64,000 bases of DNA from Allacma fusca. Taxonomy: Eukaryota; Arthropoda; Collembola; Symphypleona; Sminthuridae. The notes under the pieces were generated by a model. The model ran no database searches, was not told the DNA's origin, and saw nothing but the letters and a program-made list of their open reading frames with translations. Each line of letters opens with the position of its first letter. The stretch's first letter is position 1. Shown here piece by piece: positions 1 through 11,831 of this stretch. The position numbers were made by a program, and so were the translations under genes. The DNA lies in contig OX359246.1 in the NCBI GenBank assembly GCA_947179485.1, forward strand, positions 40,031,632-40,095,631, in the 5' to 3' direction.

Positions 1-607
1 AAAAAGTTTCGGAAATTTCTCAACGAGAATAAAATTAAGTTATATCATATATATAGCCACATAAAATCCGCAATGAGCGAAAGAATTATACAAAGTCTGT
101 TCACAAAACTTCAAAGGTATATGACGGAAAATAATACAGCCAGAATAGACAACGTTTTACAGGATTTTGTTCATTCATACAACAATTCATTCCATAAAAG
201 TTTGGGGAGAGCTCCCAATGCTGTTGATGTAGAAGATCAGAATGAGATATGGTCTCGCATGTATAGTAAGTACGTTAGAGAAAAATCTGATCCGAAACGA
301 AAGCCTCCAAAATTTAAGGTTGGTGACGTTGTGAGAATATCGCGGGCTAAACTTCTATTCGAAAAGGGTTTGACTTTTATATCTTATCCTCTACAAGTTA
401 TAATGCAATACATGATTTCAAACCATTTGACAGTTGTAATCTCTGTGGATAGGTTATTCGGAAAATTGGTCTCGAGAAAAGTTTAAGATTACAAAAATTC
501 AAGACACGCTACCATACACATATCTACTACAGGATTTCTCTGTACCACCAGAAGAAATTACAGGTGTGAATTTAATTTATAAAACTATAATACAGTGCCG
601 TTTATAG
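1..607 (+). CDS. Retrovirus-like (rve) integrase, C-terminal part, 5' end cut by window edge
   Basis: The reading frame is open from base 1. It contains the third catalytic acid of the DDE triad in the local motif KSAMSERII, then a long helix and the chromo/SH3-like tail (motif KFKVGDVVRISRAKL). It matches the integrase at 42657-43634, the F54H12.3-type enzyme that integrates Maverick-like elements. Homology breaks after FEKG and resumes at GYSENW. Bases 368-452 begin with GT and end with AG, and removing them restores the homologous frame in phase, so they look like an 85-nt intron. The donor (GTTTGA) is weak, so an insertion is the alternative. The frame then runs to TAG at 605-607 without further damage. 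Confidence 0.8.
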
Positions 608-724
608 ACTAGGTTCTATTAATATATACATATATTTGTGCTGGTCAATTCTATCCAGAAGTATTGGAACTTGCTCCAAAAAATCAAGAAGAGAATCAAA
701 CCTAGGGTTGCACAAATTTAAATA

Positions 725-2327
725 ATGTCCCTAGCAACTAATTTTACTTTTGGTGGAGGGCAACGACATGACGTAAGCGCATTGCGAGGTTTTCAAACAT
801 TACTGTCGAGTCGTGCTAATCCTGGAGGGGTAGGTCTTTTTGGTAACATTGTCAATACTTTACCGGACGTTGTAAATGTGGAGCGAGGCCTGTATGACGT
901 ACGTTTGGTTAAATTACGATACACACCGCAACCTGAAGAAAAGGTGGAGAGACGAACTAAAACTGTTACCAGAATTGTACGACCAAAACAAACTCGTAGA
1001 ATTTTTCCCGCCGAAAGGGAGCTTCCAACCGGACCCCTATTTCCTGGCATTAGCCCACCAAGGATCGATAGCTTTCGATACAACAATGGTGACGCAAAAT
1101 TAGAAGATTTAATATCCCGCGTCAACCGAGCTATGCTGACCTCGAATACAAGAGTCACGTTTTCAGCTCAAGTTGTTCAAGCCGGTGGTTACATAATCAC
1201 CATTAATAATCAACATGGAGATTTGAATGAATATTTACTATTGTCGGAAACATTTGCTGCTATTTTGGGATTCAAGCGCAGATTTTTTACACAAGGAAAG
1301 TTTGCGGGTGAGGATGTGGCAACTGAGGAATCTTATAGCAGAACTGTAAAGCCTACAGAATTTTCGATCGGGTTTATAAAGTATCCTTATAAGGGAAGTC
1401 TCATTGCTATAGACCAACAATTCCAAAGTCTTGCTGCTTATTGGAAGCGCAGTGAGACTAACTACAATCGATTTTTCACGGGGTTGTCCGCTCGCTTCCT
1501 AGAGCACGGTTTCAATGTTACCTTTTCATTTAATGCAGCAAACAAATGCAAAGTAGATGTTTCTACTCCAGTCAAACATAAGTCTGACTATATAACGCTA
1601 CCAGAGGCATTACTAAAATGTTTGGGATTTACTCATGAACGCTTTAACACAGGGTCGGAAGAATCTACGACAGTATTCAATGAGGAGGAATTCGCAAAAC
1701 TCCGGGGAGATGATACTCTTTTTCCGACTTGGTTATAAAAACCTGTATCCTATTGCAATGAAGGAGCCCCAAACAATGGGTGTGCAGGACGTGCTTGCCG
1801 AAATGAATGCTGCTCTAGCATCTGAAAAATTTCCCGACTACAGCATCAAGTTTCAGTATGGAAATGGGGAATTATTTACGAATGAAATTCCTCGTGATTA
1901 TACCATTGATCTGCCTTATTCAGTGAAAAGGTACTTTGAAATACCTAGCGACACTTTGTTTACCAAAGCAAAGCGTGTCCAGGTCGGGCACGATGTTGTC
2001 ATACAGGAAGAGCAAATTCAAGAGGAGGAGGAAGGAGAAGATATAATTGTGCCTGTGACATCGTCAGGGAAACGGCTTTTAGTAGTACTTAATGTTGTCG
2101 AGAGCCAATTTTATAAAAATCAGCACGTACAGTTGCTTGCCGAGACAGGCATGAGCTCAATACTTAATACGGAAATAGAAAAAGAGTTTATGCCAGTAAT
2201 GTATTTGCCACTAAACTGTCAACAGCTGTCGGTATTGCGTGTTGACTTTACCGACGAACACATGCAACCGTGGGATTTAAGCAAAGGGGAAACGAGTGTA
2301 ATTTTGCATTTTCGCCCGCGCTATTAG
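725..2327 (+). pseudogene. Large structural protein (minor capsid-like), frameshifted
   Basis: This is the homologue of the intact gene at 39846-41444. The shared order is an N-terminal domain ending in a VRL/VGL beta-strand, the motif GPLFPG, then repeated modules ending in LPxxLxxxLGF. The reading frame opened by the ATG at 725 ends at 1738, but homology continues without a gap in another frame to the TAG at 2325-2327. One frame change therefore lies near 1710-1735. The C-terminal part has an acidic run (EEQIQEEEEGEDI) also present in element 2. It lies between the integrase and the core gene, as in element 2 apart from the moved unknown gene. Function is inferred from position next to the capsid gene. 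Confidence 0.75.
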
Positions 2328-2342
2328 TATAATAAAGTTAAG

Positions 2343-2720
2343 ATGAGGCAGGTTCAGTGCGATGATAACGTCTGCTTCCTAGACGAACCCAAGCGCCAGT
2401 TGCAAGTAGGATCTGGCGCGAGCGAGACAGACCTTATGGCAGGCGGAAGTGGTGGATTATCTGGTGGCGAGAATTCAACATATTTAATTCCTCTAAAGGA
2501 AGGTCGGAGTAGCGGTTTAAAGCAGAGACGTCGAGAGAAAGCGGTGCAGACAGGAGGCGGAAGAAAACGAAGGAGTGCGAGAAAATCAGTATCCACAGCT
2601 GTAAATAGAAAGAGGGGTAGAAAGAAAGGTGGTTTTCGCAATCGGTCTCTCCGAAAAATTCAAATTGGTTCAGGAAAAAATAAATCCAGAATATATAAAC
2701 GCAGGTGTGTTCGTAAATAA
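2343..2720 (+). CDS. Small basic core-like protein, 125 aa
   Basis: The frame is intact. The N-terminus MRQVQCDDNVCFLDEP and the motif STYLIPLKEG match the protein at 39477-39842 in element 2. The second half is very rich in Arg, Lys and Gly and ends in a Cys-Val-Arg-Lys motif. This composition resembles the condensing core proteins of adenovirus-type particles, so a role in packing DNA inside the particle is likely. That is inference from composition and position between the structural and capsid genes. It starts 16 nt after the stop of the structural gene. Its integrity next to damaged neighbours probably reflects its short length. Confidence 0.7.
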   Translation: MRQVQCDDNVCFLDEPKRQLQVGSGASETDLMAGGSGGLSGGENSTYLIPLKEGRSSGLKQRRREKAVQTGGGRKRRSARKSVSTAVNRKRGRKKGGFRNRSLRKIQIGSGKNKSRIYKRRCVRK

Positions 2721-2742
2721 AACACGTACTAAACCATAAACC

Positions 2743-4080
2743 ATGGAGTCTATCTTCCAGGATACAGTGTATACGAAGGTAGTTTTCAGTCATTACGCTC
2801 GGAACTAGCATTAACGTCTTTACCACCTACTGATGTAAGTATTCAACAGAGCAGCGACTATACTCCACACTTTCCCCTCGTTTCTATTAAAGAAAGCTTT
2901 TCCCCATTAGAATTTTGTGTTCTTTCTCAGTCTGACAAGTACATTGATCCAAGTGATTGCTTCCTAACTCTTACATGTCGTATATTGCGTGCTGATGGCA
3001 CCAATATGGACGGTTCGGATTTTTGTGCTCCCTGCAATAATTTCTTTCATGCTATGTTCGCAAACATCGAAGTTTTATGAACGGTACGCTAATTGCCGAC
3101 GCTAACAACCAGTACCCCACAATCAGTTATTTAAGTAACCTTCTTTCAACTAGTCCTGAAGAAAAGGCGGGTCGCCTGAAGGACGAGCTATGGTTTCCAA
3201 ATACGACAAGAAATGTATTTGACGTCACAGACGCAGGCTGGAAACAGCGCTATGATATGAGTAAAAATTCGCAACAATTTACGCTGCTTGGACGACCATG
3301 CGTAAATATTTTCAAGCAAAATCGCTACCTGCCTAGTGGTACCACATTAAGGCTAATACTTCGACGGTCGCTGCCTGAATTGTGCCTGGAGTCTAAGGTT
3401 TGAAAAGTAGCCGGAATTGCTGGGGCGCCAAATAAGGTAGAAATTAATGACGCGGTATTCTACGTGTCCCAACGAACTGTATCATCTCAGGTTATGACAA
3501 CTCATCGTCAGCAATTAGCCGAGGGAAAGACCTTTAAATATCCTATTATTAATGTGGATATGAAGACTTTCAGTATAGCCCAAGGACTGTCTTCGATAAA
3601 TACAGACGGAATAATTTTGGGACGAATACCTAAAATTATTGTCCTAGGACTTGTCTCTTCTAACGCGTATCTAGCGAAAATAACAGCAGATGCATTTGAA
3701 TTTGTACATAAAAATTTGAGTGAAGTTGGAATTACGTGGAACAATGAAGTAGTCAATCACCGATCATTTCCATTGAGCTTTAAAACCTCAAACGGGGCGG
3801 GTGCTGATAATTATTTGCTGGCACTCCGCTCGTTGAAAAATACAGCAAGTTCGGATATAGTCGGCAACGGTGTGGATAGAACAAACTATTGCTCAGGTAA
3901 ATTATAAAAATTATAAACATTCTCCGACTGCATTGGTGTATTAAAATAACTTATAGCAACTGAAAAATGGACTAGCTCGTCGTGAAAAGGACAGATAGCA
4001 ACTTTATTAATATGAGCATCTGTCATCCCAGCACAATAATTTTTGTGGGGGGATACAGCAAATATTACAAAATCAATTGA
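2743..4080 (+). pseudogene. Capsid-like protein (F54H12.2 family), broken, with intron
   Basis: This copy is homologous along its whole length to the spliced gene at 37994-39477. The ATG is at 2743. Frame changes fall near 2760 and 3070, and a TGA lies in frame at 3401-3403. The first exon ends at 3896 with a donor (CAG|GTAAAT) at exactly the position of the element 2 intron. Degenerate second-exon sequence with several stops follows from about 3957 (local motif KGQIATLLI). F54H12.2-type proteins travel with F54H12.3-type integrases in Maverick-like elements and are regarded as the major capsid candidate. The gene is clearly non-functional here. Confidence 0.75.
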
Positions 4081-4302
4081 CACAAGATCAGGCGTCAGGA
4101 TCTGGCGGTCACGAACTGCAAGGTATGTTCCTAATTCGTTTTTATTGTCGAATACATACATGAATTAATTTTTATTTGAGAAGTAGGCTCCTTTTATATC
4201 TTGATCATTTGTAATGTAACTTCTTTTGCGGCCACAGTTCTGCTCTGTATTCTTGTTGTGGTAAAAATATACAAGTTAGTGCTACTTTTTCGAAGAGGCT
4301 AG
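4081..4302 (+). pseudogene. C-terminal remnant of single-pass membrane protein
   Basis: The exon 4238-4302 encodes a hydrophobic segment (LLCILVVVKIYKLVLLF) followed by basic residues and a stop. It matches the C-terminal membrane segment of the gene at 49433-49903. The acceptor CCACAG at 4232-4237 lies at the same place as the predicted acceptor in element 2. A donor at 4123 (AAG|GTATGT) would join it in phase to a short upstream open stretch. The rest of the 5' part cannot be recognised and would overlap the decayed second exon of the capsid gene. As in element 2, it lies directly upstream of the polymerase gene on the same strand. Confidence 0.5.
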
Positions 4303-4335
4303 AACCGAATTACCACACCAAACATCTGAGATAGT

Positions 4336-7300
4336 ATGGATATTGAAAATGTCTCAGCCAACATGGAAACTCTGGAATATCCGCGAGCTCACGTCTCTTC
4401 ATTCCCCGAATTGGTATTTCAATGGATTATTACGATTTGTGATCATTTTTAATAAGCACTACATAATTTTCTATTAAGGTAAATAAATTGCATTTACAGT
4501 ATCTGAATTGCACGATGCCGGAATGCAGATTCTACTGTCGTACATATGTGAATTATGACAGCCATGTGGAACAAGCACACTTGTGTGAACATTGTGGAAA
4601 TTATTGCTCCCATAAGCACGAACATGTATGTATGCATAGCGGCGAACGTTTGGGGCATATTGATACAGGCCGGCGGTTAAACCTTCAAGATTTCTCTGAG
4701 TACAGTCGCTCCCATAGAGGCGTATTCGTCAAATACGTGTATCGACATGAATTGAACACAAATGATATTGAAGAAGCATTCACTACAACTTACGAAGCAA
4801 CTCAAAAGTTATTGGCAGAGTTAAGTGTTATTCATGGAAACATGCGAGTGGAAATAGCCACCCCCTGTATATTTGAAAAGGAAGTGATACTAGAGGACGG
4901 CAACAAGACTACGACAACAGCAACAATATATTTTAAGAGTGACAACTACGACCTATATCATGCAACAGGTGCTGACAGTGTTCTATTTAATTGCGCTTCG
5001 TCCATAATTGAGAAGAAGAATGAATTTGTAAAGAATGCTAGTGGTCTTAGACTTGTTTCTGTTCAAGATTTTGAATTAAAGATCGGAGAGCTAAGACTAT
5101 TTCAGGATGCTCGGGTGACGGGTTACCTTAAATCTCCGTTCACACACAAGAAGCGAGGACTTGTAAACTTCAAAAATACCGATAACCTTTGCTTCCACTA
5201 CGTTGTCGCAGCTGGTTACTTTTGGGAAGACAAGTGCAAGGAAAACAAGTTATATGGCAGAAAAAATTACAACTTATCTAATTATAATACATGGAATAAA
5301 TATATGAACAGATTAGATTTTACCGGCATTTCTTCCGGATTCGTTAACCCTTACTTAGATGTAGAATTGTTTGAGCGGAATAATGATATAGACATAAATA
5401 TATTCACACATAAGGATGACAGTATAATCATGATGAGACCAGCTGGAAACCGGTATAGCAAATTAATTAATATATTTTTAATTCACAAATATAGTGTGTC
5501 TAGGAACGACGAACTTTATCATTATGCTGTGATTACAAATTTAGACCAATTTTCAAAGATGATGGAAAGAAAGGAAGACATTACCGTTGCAAAAAATGCT
5601 TTAAAAATTTCGATACATTACAAAAACAGCGACAACATGATAACCACTGTTTCTACTCGCGCCAGGAATAGGGCGAACATGAATACAAACTACCCAAATT
5701 GGGAGACAAGCTAAAATTTACAAGGTTGGAAATGCTGCACCGCTATCCCTATTTTATAGTATTTGATTGGGAGTGTTTTAGCGTGCCTGTTGTGGAGATT
5801 TCATCAGATAAAAATACATCAGGAAACACTAGGAAAAAATATATGTATACACCAGCCTCGTACAGTATGGTGGTAGTGCGCAACTCCGAAAACGGGGCCG
5901 AAATTATTTCAACAGAATATTATGACTCTGAAAATCCCGTGGTTCATTTTTTTTCTCGCGCCTTTTTTTGGTCGCAGAAATTATTATATGATATGAGAAC
6001 AACAAATAATCATGCTCGCCCAAGTACGGAAGACCTCAAGCAGCACAGTGAAGCTACCGAATGCAAACACTGCAAGAGAGAGTTTTCGAACCCAGAAGAT
6101 GAACAACCAAGCGGTGGAAACATGAATTTAAGCTACGATCTATTTGACAGTCAAGGAAACTTGCTAGAAGATTGCATAAGCGAAGATGAAACCGACTGTG
6201 AAAAGAATAGCAGCGCTACAGCAAAAGTTGTAAAAGTATTTAATCATGATCATTTCTCCGGGAAATATGTATCAAGTATATGTCAGGGATGTAATTTAAA
6301 AATCCGATACATGTTTGAAATACCCATGATTGCTCACAACGGTTCTAAATTTGATAACAAATTATTGCTTAAGTATATGGATGATTCCATATTTGATTAT
6401 GGCAATATTAATGTTATTGCAAAATCATGCGAGCAATTTGTTCATATAGAAATTACTGCCCGAGATTTATATGTGCCAAAGCTGAACACAAATTACGGGG
6501 GCAGGACAACCAATTGCAGGAATGGTTGGACAGGAAATAGAAAAGTAAAAATACGGATTTTAGATAGTTGTCAGTTCATGTCAGGCTCGCTTGCTTCATT
6601 AATTGAGAATCTCAAGAAAGAGGACTCCCCACACCTCGACCTAATTAAACAGGTTTTGGAAACCTACCTGATTCCTTCGGGTAGCATCCCTTTTGCTATC
6701 AGTATTTATCAGGCGAAGACGTGCTAAAAGACGGTGTTCCAATTCCGAGCCAAGAGCATTTCGATAACGAGCTTAGGCATGAAAAATGTTCCAACAAATC
6801 ATGGACGATCATTCAAAAAGTAATATCCACGTTTAACATCAAAGACCTCAAGTCTTATACAAAATTATATGCATGTCTTGACTCCGCTCAATTAGCCGCA
6901 GTATGGGCCAACTATATAAATAATGCTATTAAATGCTATAGGGTAGACCCCCAATATACGTGTACAGCAAGTGCATACGGATTCCAGTGTTGGTTGTATA
7001 GCTCAGGTGCAGATGTTCATTATATACACGACAGGCGAATGCTCGATATGATTCGTCAAGGAATACGTGGGGGACAGAGTTATGCTACACGTGAGATTAC
7101 GACTGCAAACTCGACACGGTGTCCTATGGGCTACAATGAAAATGAACCATCATCAGTCCTTGTATATTTTGATAAGGTTTCCCTGTACAGTCATGCAATG
7201 CAAGAGAATAGCTTTCCACACTCTGACTATGCTTGGGAGGACGTTGATGAGTTACAGAGGGTTGATTGGGAACAACAAGGCTTAAAAGACAACGCTAGCG

Positions 7301-8500
7301 AACGTGCATACATACTCTCCTGCGATTTATCATATCCGCCAGATGTACAAGATAGAACTCTTTCTTTACCGCTAGCACCCGAAAAGCGTTGCGTACATAT
7401 ACGTGAGCTGGGTCCAGTGCAAAAAACGTCATTGGAAAAAATTGGTAGTGCAAGTGCACGGTCATTTGTAACACAACCCAAATTGCTCTCACATTTTATG
7501 GACAGGAAGAACTATGTACTTCATTCAAAGATACTTGTATATTATCTGCACATGGGTTTAAAATTAGACAAAATTAATGCTGGATTTTCTTTTATTCAAA
7601 AACCTTATTTACGAGATTTTATTCACAGCAATATAGAGAAAAGGATGCAAGCCAAAACAGAGTCGGAGAGGCGGGACTTAAAATTTACAATGAATTCAAT
7701 TTTTGGAAAATTGCTTTCACAGGGGAAAAACGAACTGGAGGTTAAATTTTGTAGTTCTACAGCTAAAGCTAGAGAGTATTTAGCATCGCCACGACTTGTT
7801 GATTTTGATATATTGAGTAATAACGTTAGCATTATAAGATTGAAACCAAAAAAACTAGTTCTGTCCAAGCCAATTCAAGCAGGCTTTTCCGTCCTTGAAT
7901 TTGCAAAAGAAATATTTTTTCGTGGTTTTTACGACGAACTTGGGGGAATTTTTGGCGATCGCATATATAACATGTACACAGATACAGATAGTTGCATATG
8001 TCGCATACTCGGCGACGAACGTCAAATTTGGAGCGAACTTATTGAAAACCGCATGTATTTTGATTTTAGCAAAATTGCGCGCGATCACGAACTGTTTTCG
8101 CTTTATAAAGGTATCCCCGATTTACACTCATTCAATGCTAACCAATCTGGAAAGTGGAAAATCGAATCACTGGATTTATCACAAGCTATTACTCCTAAAG
8201 TAAACAATATTCCTTACTTATGCATGAACAGAGCTTGGAAATGAAATGTAAGGGTGTGCCATTTCCTACATTGCAAGCCTTTGCAATCACGACACATACA
8301 GAACCACAATAGAGGAAAATACTATAAAGACACTAAATGTTAATTTGATTAGATCGTATAGTCACAACTTGTATTATGTTACCGTAAATAAGATAGGATT
8401 TCATTCTGTAGATCTGTATTGTTCTTATCCTGACCCTAACGATAGGAATTTAAGTTTTCCATTTGGTTATCATGGATTAAAGCTATACGGAATGTATTAA
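4336..8500 (+). pseudogene. DNA polymerase B (protein-primed type), broken
   Basis: This replicase homologue of 45235-49369 retains the N-terminal Cys/His zinc-binding region, exonuclease motifs (FDWECFS; AHNGSKFDNKLL) and polymerase motifs A (DKVSLY), B (MNSIFGK) and C (YTDTDS). It is damaged. The frame changes near 5575, a TAG lies at 5669-5671, the frame changes again near 6690 where about 25 residues are also missing, and further changes occur near 8200 and 8290. The last homologous residues end at TAA 8498-8500. The main exon begins at 4500 after the acceptor TTTACAG. A short upstream exon from ATG 4336 to 4413 with donor TTG|GTATTT is possible but weaker than its element 2 counterpart. 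Confidence 0.85.
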
Positions 8501-8691
8501 CTTGTATACGGTGCTTATTGCAAGAATTTGTATATAATCGTAATATTAACTGGGTTATTTATTTGATAGCTTGTTGTATAACCTTATTGACTAGATTGTA
8601 AGACATACAGTTGGTTCTTCATTTGTATAATTTGTGTTAGAATAAATCAAACAGCAAAACTCAAACATTTTCTCGACACATTCTTTATTTA

Positions 8692-10469
8692 TTACTCGAA
8701 AAGCAAATGCTCGCATTCATGTTCAACTTTTGTAAGCCGTCGTTCTTCATACGTTTGTAGTGTAGTAGGACTGTTAAGTTTTGCAGGTTCCAAAATACGG
8801 GCAGATTGTATGTATGCGTCTAGGAAAGCCATATCAGTAGCATGCTTAACCCTCGACATGGAAACATAATCTTGACCAGTACAAAGTGGAGAACTGTCTA
8901 GTAATACGACAGCCTTCGATTTTTTCCCTGTGAACGGTGTGCAGTAATAGCATACATTAGGTCGAGAGGAAATTTGTTTGTATGTATGTATGACTGACTG
9001 TGCTCACAATACTCCCAATCTGAATGACGTATAATTGGCACACCGGTCTTGCCGCAGGTGCTGGTCATATAAAAATTTCCTTTGTAACTTTGAAACTCGA
9101 CTAATATAGCACATATAGGACTTTCATGGTCGTTTCGTTTTTCATAGAGAAACTCTAAAATAACTCCAAAAGAACCATTATTTAAATTCACTGATACAGC
9201 CAGATTTCGCGTCTGCATTACAGGAGCGCCTTGAGCCAACTGCAGCACTTGTGTTCCATTATCAATTATAACAATTTCTTCAGCAGCATATTGACTGTGT
9301 AGCACCATACTAAATCAAAAAAGAACAAACTGAATGCCGTTGTCAAACCCAATCATTCTCTCGCTTATAATATGATGATGTTGCATACACTTACCTATTG
9401 TGGTCCCTTACATGCATGCGAAGTGGGAAGATATGTAGAGCAAGCTTGAATGAGGCTTGTTCCTCGTCGGTTAAGTTCTTCATTTGACGGGAGCGAACAA
9501 ATTCAAGGTCTTCAGGTATGCACTCACGTTTCTTTATTCGTAGGAGAAAGTTTCTAAATTTTTCCTGCTCTGCATCACTACCTTCTTGCCTATACTGCTC
9601 GTCTAATAATATAACTTTACTGAATTTTCTATACGCTTTCGTAGCCTCGCGTAGGCCTGGGTGACGATTCTTAGTGCAGGGATAGTAGCAAGGTACATCA
9701 CCGACAGGGTGTAACTGATACAAGTCTCCAAATAAGATTATAGATTTTCCTCCAAATAATTTATCAGCGTTTTTATTGTCCGCTCGTCGCAATATTTTAT
9801 CAATTTTGTCTAGCATTCGCAGCCCAAATAATGAATATTCGTCAATTAAAATTAGACGCGCATGTTTTAAACTTTTTTCCTTTTTGCATTCAATTGAGCT
9901 GTTGAAGTTCTTCCGAAGCGATGAGTGGTTTTTATACTGCTTGCACTTTCGTTTTCACCAAAATCTTCATTTCCGTAGGCACTTAAGTGGAATGCGGAAT
10001 GTATTGTTTAACCGTGGATAAGACTACTGGCGCTTCCCGTAAACGCTGTTATGAGGTAATCAAACTCGGATATTTCGTTTTTTACATCCAGCATGTACTT
10101 TATGTGGGAAATAACAGCACTCTTGCATGTTCCTATTTTAAAAAAATATTAGTGTGCATAGTTAAAAGATAAAACCCAACCATTAGTACGTAACTTATTT
10201 AGTTTCAGAATGTATGTACCTGGATCTCCCTGTATCTGCAGTCTCAAAGGATTATTTAATTTGTCCGATAAAGGTTTTTCAATGAAGTTTTTAATTACCT
10301 GAACAATAATTTTTTGCTTCCTACCCAAACTTTCAAACGAAACCTGCGGGTGTATGAGTTCTGGTTTTAGTCGCAACCATTTTGCCTTCCACTCCTTCCA
10401 TACAGACTCGTTTATTTTGCTTGCAATAATTTGCTGCATGATTGCAGGTGCGTTTACCCGCCGAAGCAA
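8692..10469 (-). pseudogene. SF1 (Pif1-like) helicase, three exons, frameshifted
   Basis: Fragments on the minus strand make one helicase. An N-terminal region lies at about 10470-10230. The P-loop GDPGT is split by a GT-AG intron beginning after GDPG. A TIHSAFHL motif follows, then Walker B (LILIDEY), motif III (GDLYQLHPVGD), a second intron 9394-9310 whose removal keeps frame, the AHRSQG motif and a SMSRV motif. The P-loop reads GTCKS instead of GTGKS. Damage includes an in-frame stop near 10015, a frame change near 9930 and another in an A-run near 8930. It is convergent with the polymerase gene. The family unwinds DNA in replication. It keeps motif residues that the element 2 helicase has lost. 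Confidence 0.75.
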
Positions 10470-10978
10470 TGTGCAAGTTTGAAACTAGTGTAGTCAGTAT
10501 GATCGCATTAATAACTACATTAGCGGAGCGCATTAGTGTGTGCTTTCACCCGTTAGTAGAATTTTGCTGGAAAAATCCCAAGAATGTTTCTAATAAGCAT
10601 TTGTTGGTATTTTTGTCGTTAATTCTTGTATAAAAGACGTGCGATTGAACTATTAACGCATACGAACTCAGGACTGCCAGTCATTACCATCCACGCTTGA
10701 CGGATATCTAACTGTATAACTGAAAGCACACACTATGTTGACCACCAACTTTCTGAAAAATGGGCTGTCTTTGGGTTAGTACATAATACACAAATTAATT
10801 AAAATTCGTAGAATAGATAACTGAAAAAAATATATTTTCCATAGAAAGTAATAACGAAGCAGGGAGGAAGAGGCTGTCGGGGAGACGTGAACTTTGTAAG
10901 CTTACAAAGTTTGACCCGTATAGTAGAAAGGCTAAAAAGGCTGTCCAGGACCAGTGTAATAGTTGGTAGTTTTTCGAA
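10470..10978. other. Gap between helicase and unknown gene
   Basis: This stretch probably holds the decayed 5' part of the helicase gene and the upstream region of the gene at 10979. I see no other supported feature in it. Confidence 0.4.
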
Positions 10979-11578
10979 ATGGACGGGTCTGTGGAAATAG
11001 ATACGAGCATTGTGGCTCGTGTGGCAATTAATCCTCAGCATAGCACACCCTTTTTCTATTTGGGTCGTCAAACAAATACTTTAAAACCAACGGTTGTTAA
11101 ATCTTCAGTATTTCAGTCTTCAAAAATCTCGTCATTTATTGGTCTAATTCTGGATCAGTTTGAAGAAATGCCAGGCAAGCAGGAAATGGAACAATTGGAC
11201 GACATTCCAATTATCCCCTTTCTTCGTGAGAAGGAGGATCGCACGTACTTTAGTCGTTCAGAGGATAACAGGCTTCAATTTTGGCAGCAACACAAAGATC
11301 TAGACTTGGGTACGATTCGAGTAGCATGCGTGCTAAATAAAACGGTGGGGTTACCTGAAATAATGCTAATCATGCCCGTGCCGTCGGAGACGAGTGAAAA
11401 GCTGAATGGGTGGCCAGGACCGACCTTATCCTTGAGTTGGAAGGCTGCTGGAAACTTGGAGAGTTTTATTATCTCCCAGAGGAGAGATACGTTGGACGGA
11501 CATATTCAAGTACGACCTAAATCTAAAGAGAGTACATCCGCCGTTGGAGGTGGGGATGTTAACGACGATCATGAATAG
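10979..11578 (+). CDS. Conserved unknown protein of the element, 199 aa
   Basis: The frame is intact from ATG 10979 to TAG 11576-11578. It matches the 236-aa protein at 41653-42363 over most of its length, with shared motifs FFYLGR/FVHLGR, IPFL/IPFF before an acidic stretch, QFW/DFW, a VxNxT segment and NLESF/NLESY near the end. I do not recognise a family. The hydrophobic pattern suggests a compact alpha/beta fold. In element 2 the gene sits between integrase and structural genes; here it has moved between the helicase and the zinc-binding gene and faces away from both. It is one of the few undamaged frames in element 1. Confidence 0.7.
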   Translation: MDGSVEIDTSIVARVAINPQHSTPFFYLGRQTNTLKPTVVKSSVFQSSKISSFIGLILDQFEEMPGKQEMEQLDDIPIIPFLREKEDRTYFSRSEDNRLQFWQQHKDLDLGTIRVACVLNKTVGLPEIMLIMPVPSETSEKLNGWPGPTLSLSWKAAGNLESFIISQRRDTLDGHIQVRPKSKESTSAVGGGDVNDDHE

Positions 11579-11831
11579 AAAATTTATGTTCATTTGGATT
11601 ATAGTTACTAGTCTCAAATATAGTGCTTTATTAATGTACAATATTAAGCAAGATGCTGGCAATAAATGAAATCAATACGTGAAACATGCGAATATATGTA
11701 TCCATTGAAATTATCGTTCTTTTATTCGTTCATATCCAATACCGAAGCCTGTACTAAACCATTTAGATAACCGAACAGACAATCTAATATGTGAACTCCT
11801 TTAAAATAATTGCACACTACTCGCGCTGGTT

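Noticed and set aside
3886..4161. 91-residue minus-strand frame near 4 kb
   Set aside because: It is antisense to the decayed second capsid exon and the membrane-protein exon, whose homology on the plus strand explains the sequence.
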